A DNA stretch of 16,016 bases, from assembly GCA_903920975.1 (NCBI GenBank), contig CAIXNZ010000122.1:1-16016 (forward strand), written 5' to 3'. Positions 1-5,477 of this stretch are shown piece after piece. The stretch is from Candidatus Falkowiibacteriota bacterium. GTDB lineage: Bacteria; Patescibacteriota; Patescibacteriia; CAIXNZ01. The translations under genes were made by a program, and so were the position numbers. Under the pieces are notes generated by a model, which did not search any database, was not told where the DNA came from, and saw only the letters and a list, made by a program, of their open reading frames with translations. How positions within the stretch are numbered: position 1 is the stretch's first letter; each line of letters opens with the position of its first letter.

Positions 1-32
1 CTAATTTTTGTTTATTAATTATTTTATTTAAC

Positions 33-61
33 CAAAAAATAACAAAACTTTTCAAGTTTTG
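33..61 (-). terminator. Probable secG terminator
   Basis: Positions 43-50 (CAAAACTT) and 54-61 (AAGTTTTG) form a perfect 8-bp stem with a 3-nt loop. Read on the minus strand, the stem is followed by TTATTTTTTGG, a U-rich tail. It lies about 75 nt after the secG stop. The stem is AT-rich, so strength is uncertain. The rest of positions 1-136 is AT-rich with no ORF or other feature seen. Confidence 0.5.
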
Positions 62-136
62 ACTCAAATCTAAAAACAATTTGATTATGGAGTTCACGAA
101 ACTTAGAATTTAAAAATTATATATGAGTACTAAAGA

Positions 137-346
137 TTAAAAGAGAACATTGATAAAAGCAGTTGCCAAAAAAGCAATAGCTAAGATTATAGTAGCGATA
201 AAAATTATTTTTTCCAAACCTCTTTTTGTGCGATAAACATTGCCCTCGCCGCCAAAAGCCGAAGACAGGCCCGTGCCGCGCTGTTGCAATAAAATGGCAA
301 TAACCATTAAAATCGCCAGAATAATTTGAAGAATACCTAGGATCAT
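137..346 (-). CDS. secG: Preprotein translocase subunit SecG
   Basis: This 69-residue protein is the small SecG subunit of the SecYEG protein-export channel in the cytoplasmic membrane. It shows the family architecture: a first hydrophobic segment (about residues 2-20), the conserved cytoplasmic loop with QQRGTGLSSAFGG (about 21-33), and a second hydrophobic segment (about 47-68). The length matches bacterial SecG. The ATG start lies about 22 nt below a near-consensus promoter (TTGACG, 17 nt, TATACT), with no clear Shine-Dalgarno. It is divergent from the dsbA-por operon, with which it shares a 103-bp intergenic region, and it appears monocistronic. No other sec gene is nearby. Confidence 0.93.
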   Translation of the reverse strand: MILGILQIILAILMVIAILLQQRGTGLSSAFGGEGNVYRTKRGLEKIIFIATIILAIAFLATAFINVLF

Positions 347-374
347 AAGAGTAATTATATTTAAACTTGTAATC

Positions 375-403
375 AGTATATCAGAAGTTCATATTATCGT
401 CAA
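375..403 (-). promoter_or_regulatory. secG promoter
   Basis: On the minus strand TTGACG (398-403) and TATACT (375-380) are separated by exactly 17 nt, with a TG one base upstream of the -10. The start would fall near 368, about 22 nt before the secG ATG. Confidence 0.75.
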
Positions 404-432
404 TCTTTTAGCTCTCCAGATACTTATAAATA

Positions 433-441
433 TGTTATAAT
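433..441 (+). promoter_or_regulatory. Extended -10 promoter of the dsbA-por operon
   Basis: TG-T-TATAAT (433-441) is a perfect extended -10 element. The -35 position (about 413-418, TCTCCA) is not recognisable. Transcription would begin near 448, only about 2 nt before the ATG at 450, so the first gene would be leaderless or nearly so. Confidence 0.65.
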
Positions 442-449
442 AGACTTAT

Positions 450-1160
450 ATGGCAGATGAAAAAAAACAAAAGAAATGGCATCAAAAGTGGTGGGGGATT
501 ATTTTTTTAATAATCTGCGGTTTGGCCGTAATTTACCTGGGATTATTAGTTTATAAGACAGTTTTTATAATTGATAGCCAAAATCAGATTAAATATCAAA
601 ATTTAAACTTTTTTAGCCAATCACCGTCTATAAATATCAGAGATTTTGTGGAAAAAAAGGACGCGCCGTTTTTGGGGGATGAGAAAGCCAATATAGTAAT
701 AGTGGAATTTGGCGATTTTCAATGTCCCTATTGCCAGACTGAAGCGCCGATAATTAGACAGCTAGCCGCGGATAATAAAGATATAAAAATTATTTTTAGA
801 AATTTTCCAAACCCGGTAAATCATGCTCTGGCTTTGGGAGCTGCACTGGCGGCTCAGTGCGCTTTTGAACAAAATAAATTTTGGGAATACCATGATCAGC
901 TTTTTATCAATCAAAATGATTTGAGTGACGCGAATTTGAAAAGCCTGGCCCAGAATTTGGGGTTGCAGGCAGAGCAGTTTAATACGTGTTTGGATAGCAG
1001 TAAATATTTTTCCGCGATTCAGACTGATATGCAAGACGGCTTAACTTTAAATATTACTGCGACACCAACTTTTTATATAAATGGTACAAAAGCAACGGGC
1101 ACTATTTCACTTGATGCGTTTGAAACGATTATTGAGAAAATAAGACAGAGTCAAAAATAA
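450..1160 (+). CDS. Membrane-anchored DsbA-like thioredoxin-fold oxidoreductase
   Basis: The protein (236 aa) has a lysine-rich start, one hydrophobic segment at about residues 16-37 that acts as a signal anchor, and a DsbA/thioredoxin domain from about residue 75. The redox motif C-P-Y-C is at residues 92-95 in the context FGDFQCPYCQ, and the cis-proline loop TATPTFYING has Pro206. The helical insertion between them fits the BdbD/Thioredoxin_4 type. Family knowledge predicts formation or exchange of disulfides in exported proteins outside the membrane. Two further cysteines lie in the helical region and near the C-terminal part. No DsbB or VKOR partner is in the window. It begins the operon and its stop is only 3 nt before porG, so the two are very likely cotranscribed, although a functional link to ferredoxin-dependent oxidation is not obvious. 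The start is effectively leaderless. Confidence 0.9.
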   Translation: MADEKKQKKWHQKWWGIIFLIICGLAVIYLGLLVYKTVFIIDSQNQIKYQNLNFFSQSPSINIRDFVEKKDAPFLGDEKANIVIVEFGDFQCPYCQTEAPIIRQLAADNKDIKIIFRNFPNPVNHALALGAALAAQCAFEQNKFWEYHDQLFINQNDLSDANLKSLAQNLGLQAEQFNTCLDSSKYFSAIQTDMQDGLTLNITATPTFYINGTKATGTISLDAFETIIEKIRQSQK

Positions 1161-1163
1161 TTT

Positions 1164-1724
1164 ATGACTGAGATAAGAATTCATGGCCGCGGCGGTCAAG
1201 GCAATGTTAAATTGGCAGAAATAATTGCCATCGCCGCCTTTGAAGATGGGAAGTCGCCGCAGGCCTTTCCTTTTTTTGGCGTGGAAAGACGAGGAGCGCC
1301 AGTCACTGCCTTTGTGAAAATAGATTCAAAATTTATCAGAAGCAGAGAACAGGTTTATAATCCTGATTATGTTATTATTCAAGACCCCTCAATTTTGGCA
1401 GTAGAAAATGTTTTTAGCGGCTGCAAAAAAAATTCCGTGGTAATTATTAATTCTGATAAAAGCCCAAAAAATCTTTGTCCCGGCGTGAGTTATAAAGTTA
1501 TTTGCGTGCCAGCCAATGAAATTGTTTTAAAAGTTATTGGCAAGCCCATTACCAACACAACTATGCTTGGCGCTTTTGCGGCATTTTATAAACTTTCCAA
1601 AAAAAGTTTGGAAAAGGCGATTAAAATTAATTTAGGCGAGAGATTAGATAAAGAAATTATTGATAAAAACATCAAGGCCATGAATGAAGCATATAATTGG
1701 GTAAGTAAAAATTATAAATTATGA
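1164..1724 (+). CDS. porG: 2-oxoacid:ferredoxin oxidoreductase, gamma subunit
   Basis: The protein (186 aa) is the gamma subunit of the four-subunit pyruvate/2-oxoacid:ferredoxin oxidoreductase, which cleaves a 2-oxoacid with CoA to acyl-CoA and CO2 and passes electrons to ferredoxin. The N-terminal signature GRGGQG is at residues 8-13, followed by PFFGVERRGAPV, both typical of PorG/VorC. The length matches archaeal and Thermotoga PorG (about 185 aa). It starts 3 nt after the dsbA stop with no separate promoter visible. The other subunits follow, but only after a 0.5-kb interruption carrying a GxxExxY gene. Substrate (pyruvate or branched-chain 2-oxoacid) cannot be settled from this subunit. 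Confidence 0.93.
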   Translation: MTEIRIHGRGGQGNVKLAEIIAIAAFEDGKSPQAFPFFGVERRGAPVTAFVKIDSKFIRSREQVYNPDYVIIQDPSILAVENVFSGCKKNSVVIINSDKSPKNLCPGVSYKVICVPANEIVLKVIGKPITNTTMLGAFAAFYKLSKKSLEKAIKINLGERLDKEIIDKNIKAMNEAYNWVSKNYKL

Positions 1725-1734
1725 TTAGCCAGCG

Positions 1735-1763
1735 AAATTACAAAATTTTTACGAAATTACAAA
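1735..1763 (+). repeat. Left inverted repeat flanking the GxxExxY gene
   Basis: This 29-bp AT-rich segment matches the reverse complement of 2198-2226 at about 25 of 29 positions. It also contains a direct repeat, CGAAATTACAAAA, at 1733-1745 and 1752-1764. It ends 3 nt before the GxxExxY start codon. Confidence 0.7.
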
Positions 1764-1766
1764 AAT

Positions 1767-2204
1767 ATGGAGGATAAAATTATACATAAGGAATTAAGTT
1801 ATCAAGTAGTTGGCGTATTATTTGAAGTTTTTGAAACATTGGGATATGGGTATAAAGAAAGTTATTATCAGAAAGCGATTGAGCGCGGATTAAAAATTAA
1901 AAATATTCCTTTCAAGAGCCAGGTACCGTTTAAGCTTACTTACAAGGGACAAATTATTGGTAGAGTTTTCCTGGATTTCCTAATTGATAATAAAATAGTA
2001 TTAGAAATAAAAAAGGGTAACTACTACGGTAGAAAAAATATTGAGCAGATATTGAATTATTTGAAAATGACTGGGCTTAAACTGGCTATATTGGCGAATT
2101 TTACGCCAAACGGAGTCAAATTTTTACGCATTTTAAATTCTAATAAATTTAATAAACCCCAAGAATATAAAATTACAATTACTAAAAAATTATTTCGTTT
2201 GTAG
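1767..2204 (+). CDS. GxxExxY family protein, PD-(D/E)XK nuclease-like
   Basis: The 145-residue protein carries the family signature G28-YK-E31-SY-Y34 inside the usual N-terminal helix pair (HKELSYQVVGVLFEVFETLGYG). A PD-(D/E)XK-like core follows, with Asp70 in VFLDF and E80-I-K82 in VLEIKKG. The family (Pfam PDDEXK_3 type) is assigned to the PD-(D/E)XK nuclease superfamily; its biological role is not established. The length is usual and the frame is intact. It sits between porG and porD, interrupting an operon that is normally contiguous, and lies between 29-bp imperfect inverted repeats, the right one overlapping its stop codon. This suggests that the gene arrived as a cassette; it is in the same orientation as the operon, so it can be read through. 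No Shine-Dalgarno is present upstream. Confidence 0.88.
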   Translation: MEDKIIHKELSYQVVGVLFEVFETLGYGYKESYYQKAIERGLKIKNIPFKSQVPFKLTYKGQIIGRVFLDFLIDNKIVLEIKKGNYYGRKNIEQILNYLKMTGLKLAILANFTPNGVKFLRILNSNKFNKPQEYKITITKKLFRL

Positions 2205-2226
2205 TTTTGTAAATATTTTGTAAATT
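2198..2226 (+). repeat. Right inverted repeat flanking the GxxExxY gene
   Basis: This is the partner of 1735-1763 in inverted orientation, about 25 of 29 positions matching. It overlaps the last codons and the TAG stop (2202-2204) of the GxxExxY gene. The remaining 33 bp to porD show nothing further. Confidence 0.7.
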
Positions 2227-2259
2227 TGTAGGGTTTTTAACTAACCATAATAATCAAAC

Positions 2260-2532
2260 ATGAAATATCAATTAGAGGTACAACCTGGCACAACCATTAA
2301 AAATAAAACCGGGGGTTGGAGAGTGGCCAAACCCGTGGTTGACCATGAAATTTGCATTGGCTGTGATATGTGCAGAAAAATTTGTCCTGAGGGCGTTTGC
2401 TTTCCAACTGGCGAAAAAAACAGCAAGGGCCGAATTTTTTATGACCGTGATTTGGATTTTTGCAAAGGTTGCGGTCTGTGCGCTAAAGAATGTCCGGTGA
2501 CTGCCATTAAAATGGTAGATGATTTTAAATAG
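2260..2532 (+). CDS. porD: 2-oxoacid:ferredoxin oxidoreductase, delta (2x[4Fe-4S] ferredoxin) subunit
   Basis: The protein (90 aa) is the ferredoxin-like delta subunit that relays electrons from the catalytic subunits to external ferredoxin. Two complete [4Fe-4S] motifs are visible: C32, C35, C38, C42 (CIGCDMCRKIC) and C68, C71, C74, C78 (CKGCGLCAKEC), each followed by proline. The N-terminal extension with GGWRVAKPVVD is typical of PorD/VorD. An extra cysteine (C47) lies after the first motif. The length is close to other PorD proteins (about 90-105 aa). It lies 55 nt after the GxxExxY gene and 37 nt before the porA start, with no strong Shine-Dalgarno. Confidence 0.93.
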   Translation: MKYQLEVQPGTTIKNKTGGWRVAKPVVDHEICIGCDMCRKICPEGVCFPTGEKNSKGRIFYDRDLDFCKGCGLCAKECPVTAIKMVDDFK

Positions 2533-2535
2533 ATT

Positions 2536-2570
2536 AGAACATAGAATTAAGAATATAGAACATAGAATTA
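2536..2570 (+). repeat. Heptanucleotide tandem array before porA
   Basis: Five consecutive 7-nt units fill the space between porD and porA, using three sequences (AGAACAT, AGAATTA, AGAATAT); the first two occur twice. The last base of the fifth unit is the A of the porA start codon. Confidence 0.8.
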
Positions 2571-3742
2571 TGAAGTTAAATAGTAACAGACAATTTTTAG
2601 AAGGTTCGCATGCAGTGGCTGAAATAATCAAATTAATTAAGCCGGCTGTGGTAGCGGCTTATCCAATTACACCGCAGACACATATTGTTGAGGATTTGGC
2701 CAAAATAAAAGCCAGCGGAGCAGGCGATTTTGAATATATTAATACAGAGTCAGAATTTGCCGCGGCTTCCGTGCTTTTGGGTGCGAGCGCGACTGGCGTG
2801 CGCACATATACGGCAACATGCTCACAAGGACTTCTTTTAATGACTGAAGTTTTATTTTGCATTGCCGGTTTAAGATTGCCCGTTGTGATCACTTGCGCAA
2901 ATCGATCCGTGTCAGCGCCCATTAATATTTGGAATGATCAACAGGATGCGGTGACAATCCGCGATGCGGGCTGGCTCATGCTTTATGCCGAGACAAATCA
3001 GGAAGCTGTTGATTTACATTTGTTGGCTTATAGATTAGCCGAAACATTGAGATTACCAGTCATGGTTAATATGGATGGTTTTGTTTTGACGCATACTTAT
3101 GAACCGTTAATCATGCCCACGCAAGAACATGTGAATAAATTTTTGCCTGCTTATAAAGCCGAAGTCGGAACTTTTTTGGATGTGAAAAACCCAGTGACAA
3201 TTGGCGCCTTGGCCTATCCTGATAGTTATATGGAAATAAGGAAACAACTGGCTGATGATATTTATTCCAGTTCTGATCTGATTAAAAAATATAATACGGA
3301 ATTTAAAAAAGTTTTTGGCCGAAGCATCGGCGATAATGGCATTGTTGAAGAATATAAAACCAAGGATGCTGAAGTTGTTTTGGTGGCCATGGGTTCTGTT
3401 TGTGGCACGATCAAAGAAGTAGTTGATGAGTTGCGCGAAAGAAAACAAAAAGTCGGACTTTTGAAAATTATTTCATTCAGACCATTTGTTGATGATGAGA
3501 TTGTTAAAAGTTTAGGCAAAGCAAAGTATATTGCTGTGGTTGATAAATCAATTTCATTGGGGAGCGAGGGAATTTTGGCTACGGAAATAAAACGCGCGGC
3601 CTATAATCGACTCAAAGTAAAAATTCAGAGCTTTGTGGTTGGTCTAGGCGGCCACGACGTGACCAAAGAAATGATTGAGCAGATTGTTTTTGATATTAAA
3701 AAAGATAAAACATCTGGAATTCATTTCGTGGGATGTTCTTGA
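2570..3742 (+). CDS. porA: 2-oxoacid:ferredoxin oxidoreductase, alpha subunit
   Basis: The alpha subunit (390 aa from the ATG at 2570) contributes the pyrimidine-binding part of the thiamine diphosphate site and the CoA/transketolase C-terminal domain. Recognisable segments are EGSHAVAE and AAYPITPQTHIVEDL near the N-terminus, the ESEFAAASVLLGASATGVRTYTATCSQGL stretch in shortened form (ESEFAAASVLLGASATG), INIWNDQQD, and the C-terminal GLLKIISFRPF and VDKSISLGSEG. An in-frame upstream start at 2519 was rejected: it would overlap porD and translate the heptad repeat, while the family starts near EGSHAVAE. The length agrees with PorA/VorA (about 390-395 aa). Substrate is uncertain; the NDQQD segment replaces the DHSD of many pyruvate enzymes, so a branched-chain 2-oxoacid is possible. 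Confidence 0.93.
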   Translation: MKLNSNRQFLEGSHAVAEIIKLIKPAVVAAYPITPQTHIVEDLAKIKASGAGDFEYINTESEFAAASVLLGASATGVRTYTATCSQGLLLMTEVLFCIAGLRLPVVITCANRSVSAPINIWNDQQDAVTIRDAGWLMLYAETNQEAVDLHLLAYRLAETLRLPVMVNMDGFVLTHTYEPLIMPTQEHVNKFLPAYKAEVGTFLDVKNPVTIGALAYPDSYMEIRKQLADDIYSSSDLIKKYNTEFKKVFGRSIGDNGIVEEYKTKDAEVVLVAMGSVCGTIKEVVDELRERKQKVGLLKIISFRPFVDDEIVKSLGKAKYIAVVDKSISLGSEGILATEIKRAAYNRLKVKIQSFVVGLGGHDVTKEMIEQIVFDIKKDKTSGIHFVGCS

Positions 3743-3745
3743 TTT

Positions 3746-3853
3746 AATTTTAAATTTTTAATTAGTAATTTTTAGTCAATTTTTAATAATAAATTTGTAA
3801 TTAAAAATTCGTTCATTGATTAAAAATTATAAATTTTTCATTAATCATTCAAG
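3746..3853 (+). repeat. AT-rich heptad-periodic and inverted repeats between porA and porB
   Basis: A perfect 12-bp inverted repeat joins 3753-3764 (AATTTTTAATTA) with 3798-3809. Four 7-nt units beginning AATT run through 3746-3773, and five 7-nt units beginning ATT run through 3819-3853. The second array also contains the smaller inverted repeat GATTAA/TTAATC (3818-3823 and 3841-3846). No ORF is present in this 134-bp spacer, which is the longest within the por genes apart from the GxxExxY insertion. Confidence 0.55.
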
Positions 3854-3876
3854 AGATAAAATCTTTAGTAGATATT

Positions 3877-4776
3877 ATGCAAGAAAAATACAAAAATCCA
3901 TTTGAGCATCTAATCGCCCCCGGTCATACCGCTTGTCCTGGTTGTGGTCAGCTCATGTCAGCGCGTTTAGTCTTGGATACTTGTGGACCAAATACAATAA
4001 TTGCTAACGCGACTGGATGCCTTGAAGTTACGACCACAAAATATCCAACCTCGTCCTGGAAAGTTCCCTGGGTTCATTCTTTATTTGAAAATCCTTCAGC
4101 CTTGGCCTCGGGAATTTTGGCGGCTTTAAAGCAAAAAGGTTTAGATAAAGAAACAAATGTTGTGGCCTTTGGCGGTGATGGTTCTACTTTTGATATTGGT
4201 TTTGGCTTGATCTCGGGTATGTGGGAAAGAAAAGAAAATATTTTGTATATCTGTTATAACACCGAGGTTTATTCCAACACTGGTTATCAGGCCTCTGGCG
4301 CAACTCCATTTGATGCGAATACTACTACTACGCCTCCAGAAAAAAAATCAATGGGTAATAATTTTTTGCGCAAGAATATGGCCGAGTTAGCCATTGCTTC
4401 AGGCTGTATCTATGTAGCGCAGACAACCTGTGGCTATCCCAACGACATTATTAATAAGGTTAAAAAGGCGTTGACTTTTACTGGGCCAAAATATATTGAG
4501 ATTTTAACAACTTGCGTACCAGGCTGGGGAACAGAGAGTGAAATGACGGTGCAGCTTGGCAAATTGGCGCACAAGACTGGTATTTATCCGATCTTTGAAT
4601 ATTATGATGGCGAATATAAAGCCATGAAAATTCCCGCCCCAGCCTTGAAAGTTGAAGAATATTTAAAATATCATAAGAGATTTAAGCATCTTTTCAAGGA
4701 TGAAAAAGGCAAAGAGGCAATCGCCGAGATTCAAAAACTGGCTGATAAAAATATTGAGAAATATAATTTAAGTTAA
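3877..4776 (+). CDS. porB: 2-oxoacid:ferredoxin oxidoreductase, beta (thiamine diphosphate) subunit
   Basis: The beta subunit (299 aa) carries the thiamine diphosphate fold and the proximal iron-sulfur cluster. Cluster ligands are seen as C20 and C23 (CPGCG), C48 (ATGCLEV) and C213 (TTCVPGWG), the pattern of PorB proteins. The TPP/Mg motif begins GDG at residues 100-102 and ends with the conserved CYNTEVYSNTGYQ. All key residues are present. The length is slightly shorter than Pyrococcus PorB, closer to VorB. It follows porA after a repeat-filled 134-bp spacer, so an internal promoter cannot be excluded. A terminator 20 nt downstream ends the operon. With PorG, PorD and PorA it forms a complete heterotetrameric enzyme. 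Confidence 0.94.
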   Translation: MQEKYKNPFEHLIAPGHTACPGCGQLMSARLVLDTCGPNTIIANATGCLEVTTTKYPTSSWKVPWVHSLFENPSALASGILAALKQKGLDKETNVVAFGGDGSTFDIGFGLISGMWERKENILYICYNTEVYSNTGYQASGATPFDANTTTTPPEKKSMGNNFLRKNMAELAIASGCIYVAQTTCGYPNDIINKVKKALTFTGPKYIEILTTCVPGWGTESEMTVQLGKLAHKTGIYPIFEYYDGEYKAMKIPAPALKVEEYLKYHKRFKHLFKDEKGKEAIAEIQKLADKNIEKYNLS

Positions 4777-4796
4777 TTTTTTAAAAAATTAAAAGC

Positions 4797-4817
4797 CCCC
4801 GCGTCGCTGGGGTTTTT
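4797..4817 (+). terminator. Terminator of the dsbA-por operon
   Basis: The stem pairs CCCC with GGGG and GC with GC around a GTC loop, with one bulged T at 4808, and is followed by TTTTT (4813-4817). The preceding bases are A-rich. The 11-base CCCCGCGTCGC (4797-4807) recurs in the hairpin at 9288-9316. Confidence 0.8.
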
Positions 4818-4821
4818 ATTG

Positions 4822-4850
4822 TTGACAAATTTATATATTTTTGGTAAGGT
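4822..4850 (+). promoter_or_regulatory. Promoter with TAAGGT -10, upstream of the HTH-like gene
   Basis: TTGACA (4822-4827) is a perfect -35, and TAAGGT (4845-4850) lies exactly 17 nt downstream within GGTAAGGT. The same arrangement, TTGACT and GGTAAGGT with identical spacing, precedes the ParB-like gene at 13030-13058. The -10 deviates from TATAAT, which may mean weak, activated or alternative-sigma transcription. The start would fall near 4857. Confidence 0.6.
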
Positions 4851-4885
4851 GATCTATCGAACTTTAAAAGAAAGGAGGAATATAG

Positions 4886-5338
4886 ATGGCCAGAAGAAGA
4901 ATGGAATATTTTCATAAGCATGGTCCCGAAAGACAGGAAGCCCAGGAATTTGCCAAAAAGGTTTTTGGTCTTATGGACCGGTTGCACATTTCATACCAGC
5001 AAATGTCAGCGGAAAGCGGATTAACACGGTTACAGCTGTATACTTGCAGGACGCGCTGGGTAAGCAAGAGCAAGGTCAAATACGAGTACATGTTCATCAG
5101 TATCGCCAATAAGTTGGTGGACTTCTGGAACAAACATTTAATTGACAGAAACGGAGCCAAATTAATTACTCCACCAGTCGCTTCAACTCCTGATGTTAGC
5201 AGACAGCTTTTGCTCATTCTCTTGAAAAAAGTAGGCATCTACAAAGCCAGAGAACTTCTGGCTGAACGCGGTAAAGCAGAAATACTTGATAATTACATCG
5301 TTGATTTACCACCCGATGAGTTGGCAGATCTAATCTAA
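4886..5338 (+). CDS. Hypothetical protein with helix-turn-helix-like N-terminus
   Basis: I do not recognise a named family for this 150-residue protein. The N-terminus is basic (MARRR), and residues about 21-58 read as a Cro/XRE-like helix-turn-helix: helices around EFAKKVFGLMDRL, SYQQMSAESGL and TRLQLYTCRTRW. This suggests DNA binding, but it is pattern reading only. The middle (65-85) is aromatic and helical, a proline-containing linker follows at about 95-101, and a C-terminal helical part ends with DLPPDELADLI. No membrane segment is seen. The start is well supported by AGGAGG at 4873-4878, 7 nt before the ATG, unlike most housekeeping genes here. It is a single-gene unit with its own promoter (4822-4850) and terminator (5351-5378), and its base composition is less AT-skewed than its neighbours. 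Confidence 0.8.
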   Translation: MARRRMEYFHKHGPERQEAQEFAKKVFGLMDRLHISYQQMSAESGLTRLQLYTCRTRWVSKSKVKYEYMFISIANKLVDFWNKHLIDRNGAKLITPPVASTPDVSRQLLLILLKKVGIYKARELLAERGKAEILDNYIVDLPPDELADLI

Positions 5339-5350
5339 GCCAAAGACAAA

Positions 5351-5378
5351 GCCCCACGCAAAAACGCGGGGCTTTTTT
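5351..5378 (+). terminator. Terminator of the HTH-like gene
   Basis: GCCCC (5351-5355) pairs with GGGGC (5368-5372); one mismatch and a further CG/CG extend the stem around an A-rich loop. TTTTTT follows at 5373-5378. The 5' flank ACAAAGCCCC (5346-5355) recurs at the terminator of the gene at 8582-9196. Confidence 0.85.
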
Positions 5379-5406
5379 ATTATTACTGCCCTTCACCCAT
5401 TCTCGC

Positions 5407-5435
5407 TTGACTGGATTATTAGGCGATGATACAAT
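5407..5435 (+). promoter_or_regulatory. uvrA promoter
   Basis: TTGACT (5407-5412) and TACAAT (5430-5435) are separated by exactly 17 nt. The start would be near 5442, giving a leader of about 36 nt without a Shine-Dalgarno. No LexA-like operator was recognised. Confidence 0.75.
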
Positions 5436-5477
5436 GTCCGTAATGTATATCTACTCAATAAATTAAAATAAAAATCA

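Noticed and set aside
1767..2204. Intein or intron-type insertion in the por genes
   Set aside because: The gene lies between complete reading frames of porG and porD and interrupts neither.
2519..2569. Extended N-terminus of PorA from an upstream in-frame start
   Set aside because: It would overlap porD and translate the heptanucleotide array; the family begins near EGSHAVAE, which fits the ATG at 2570.
4781..4987. Minus-strand open frame over the por terminator and HTH-like gene start
   Set aside because: It runs through a promoter, terminator and Shine-Dalgarno of the plus-strand unit, so it is a shadow.
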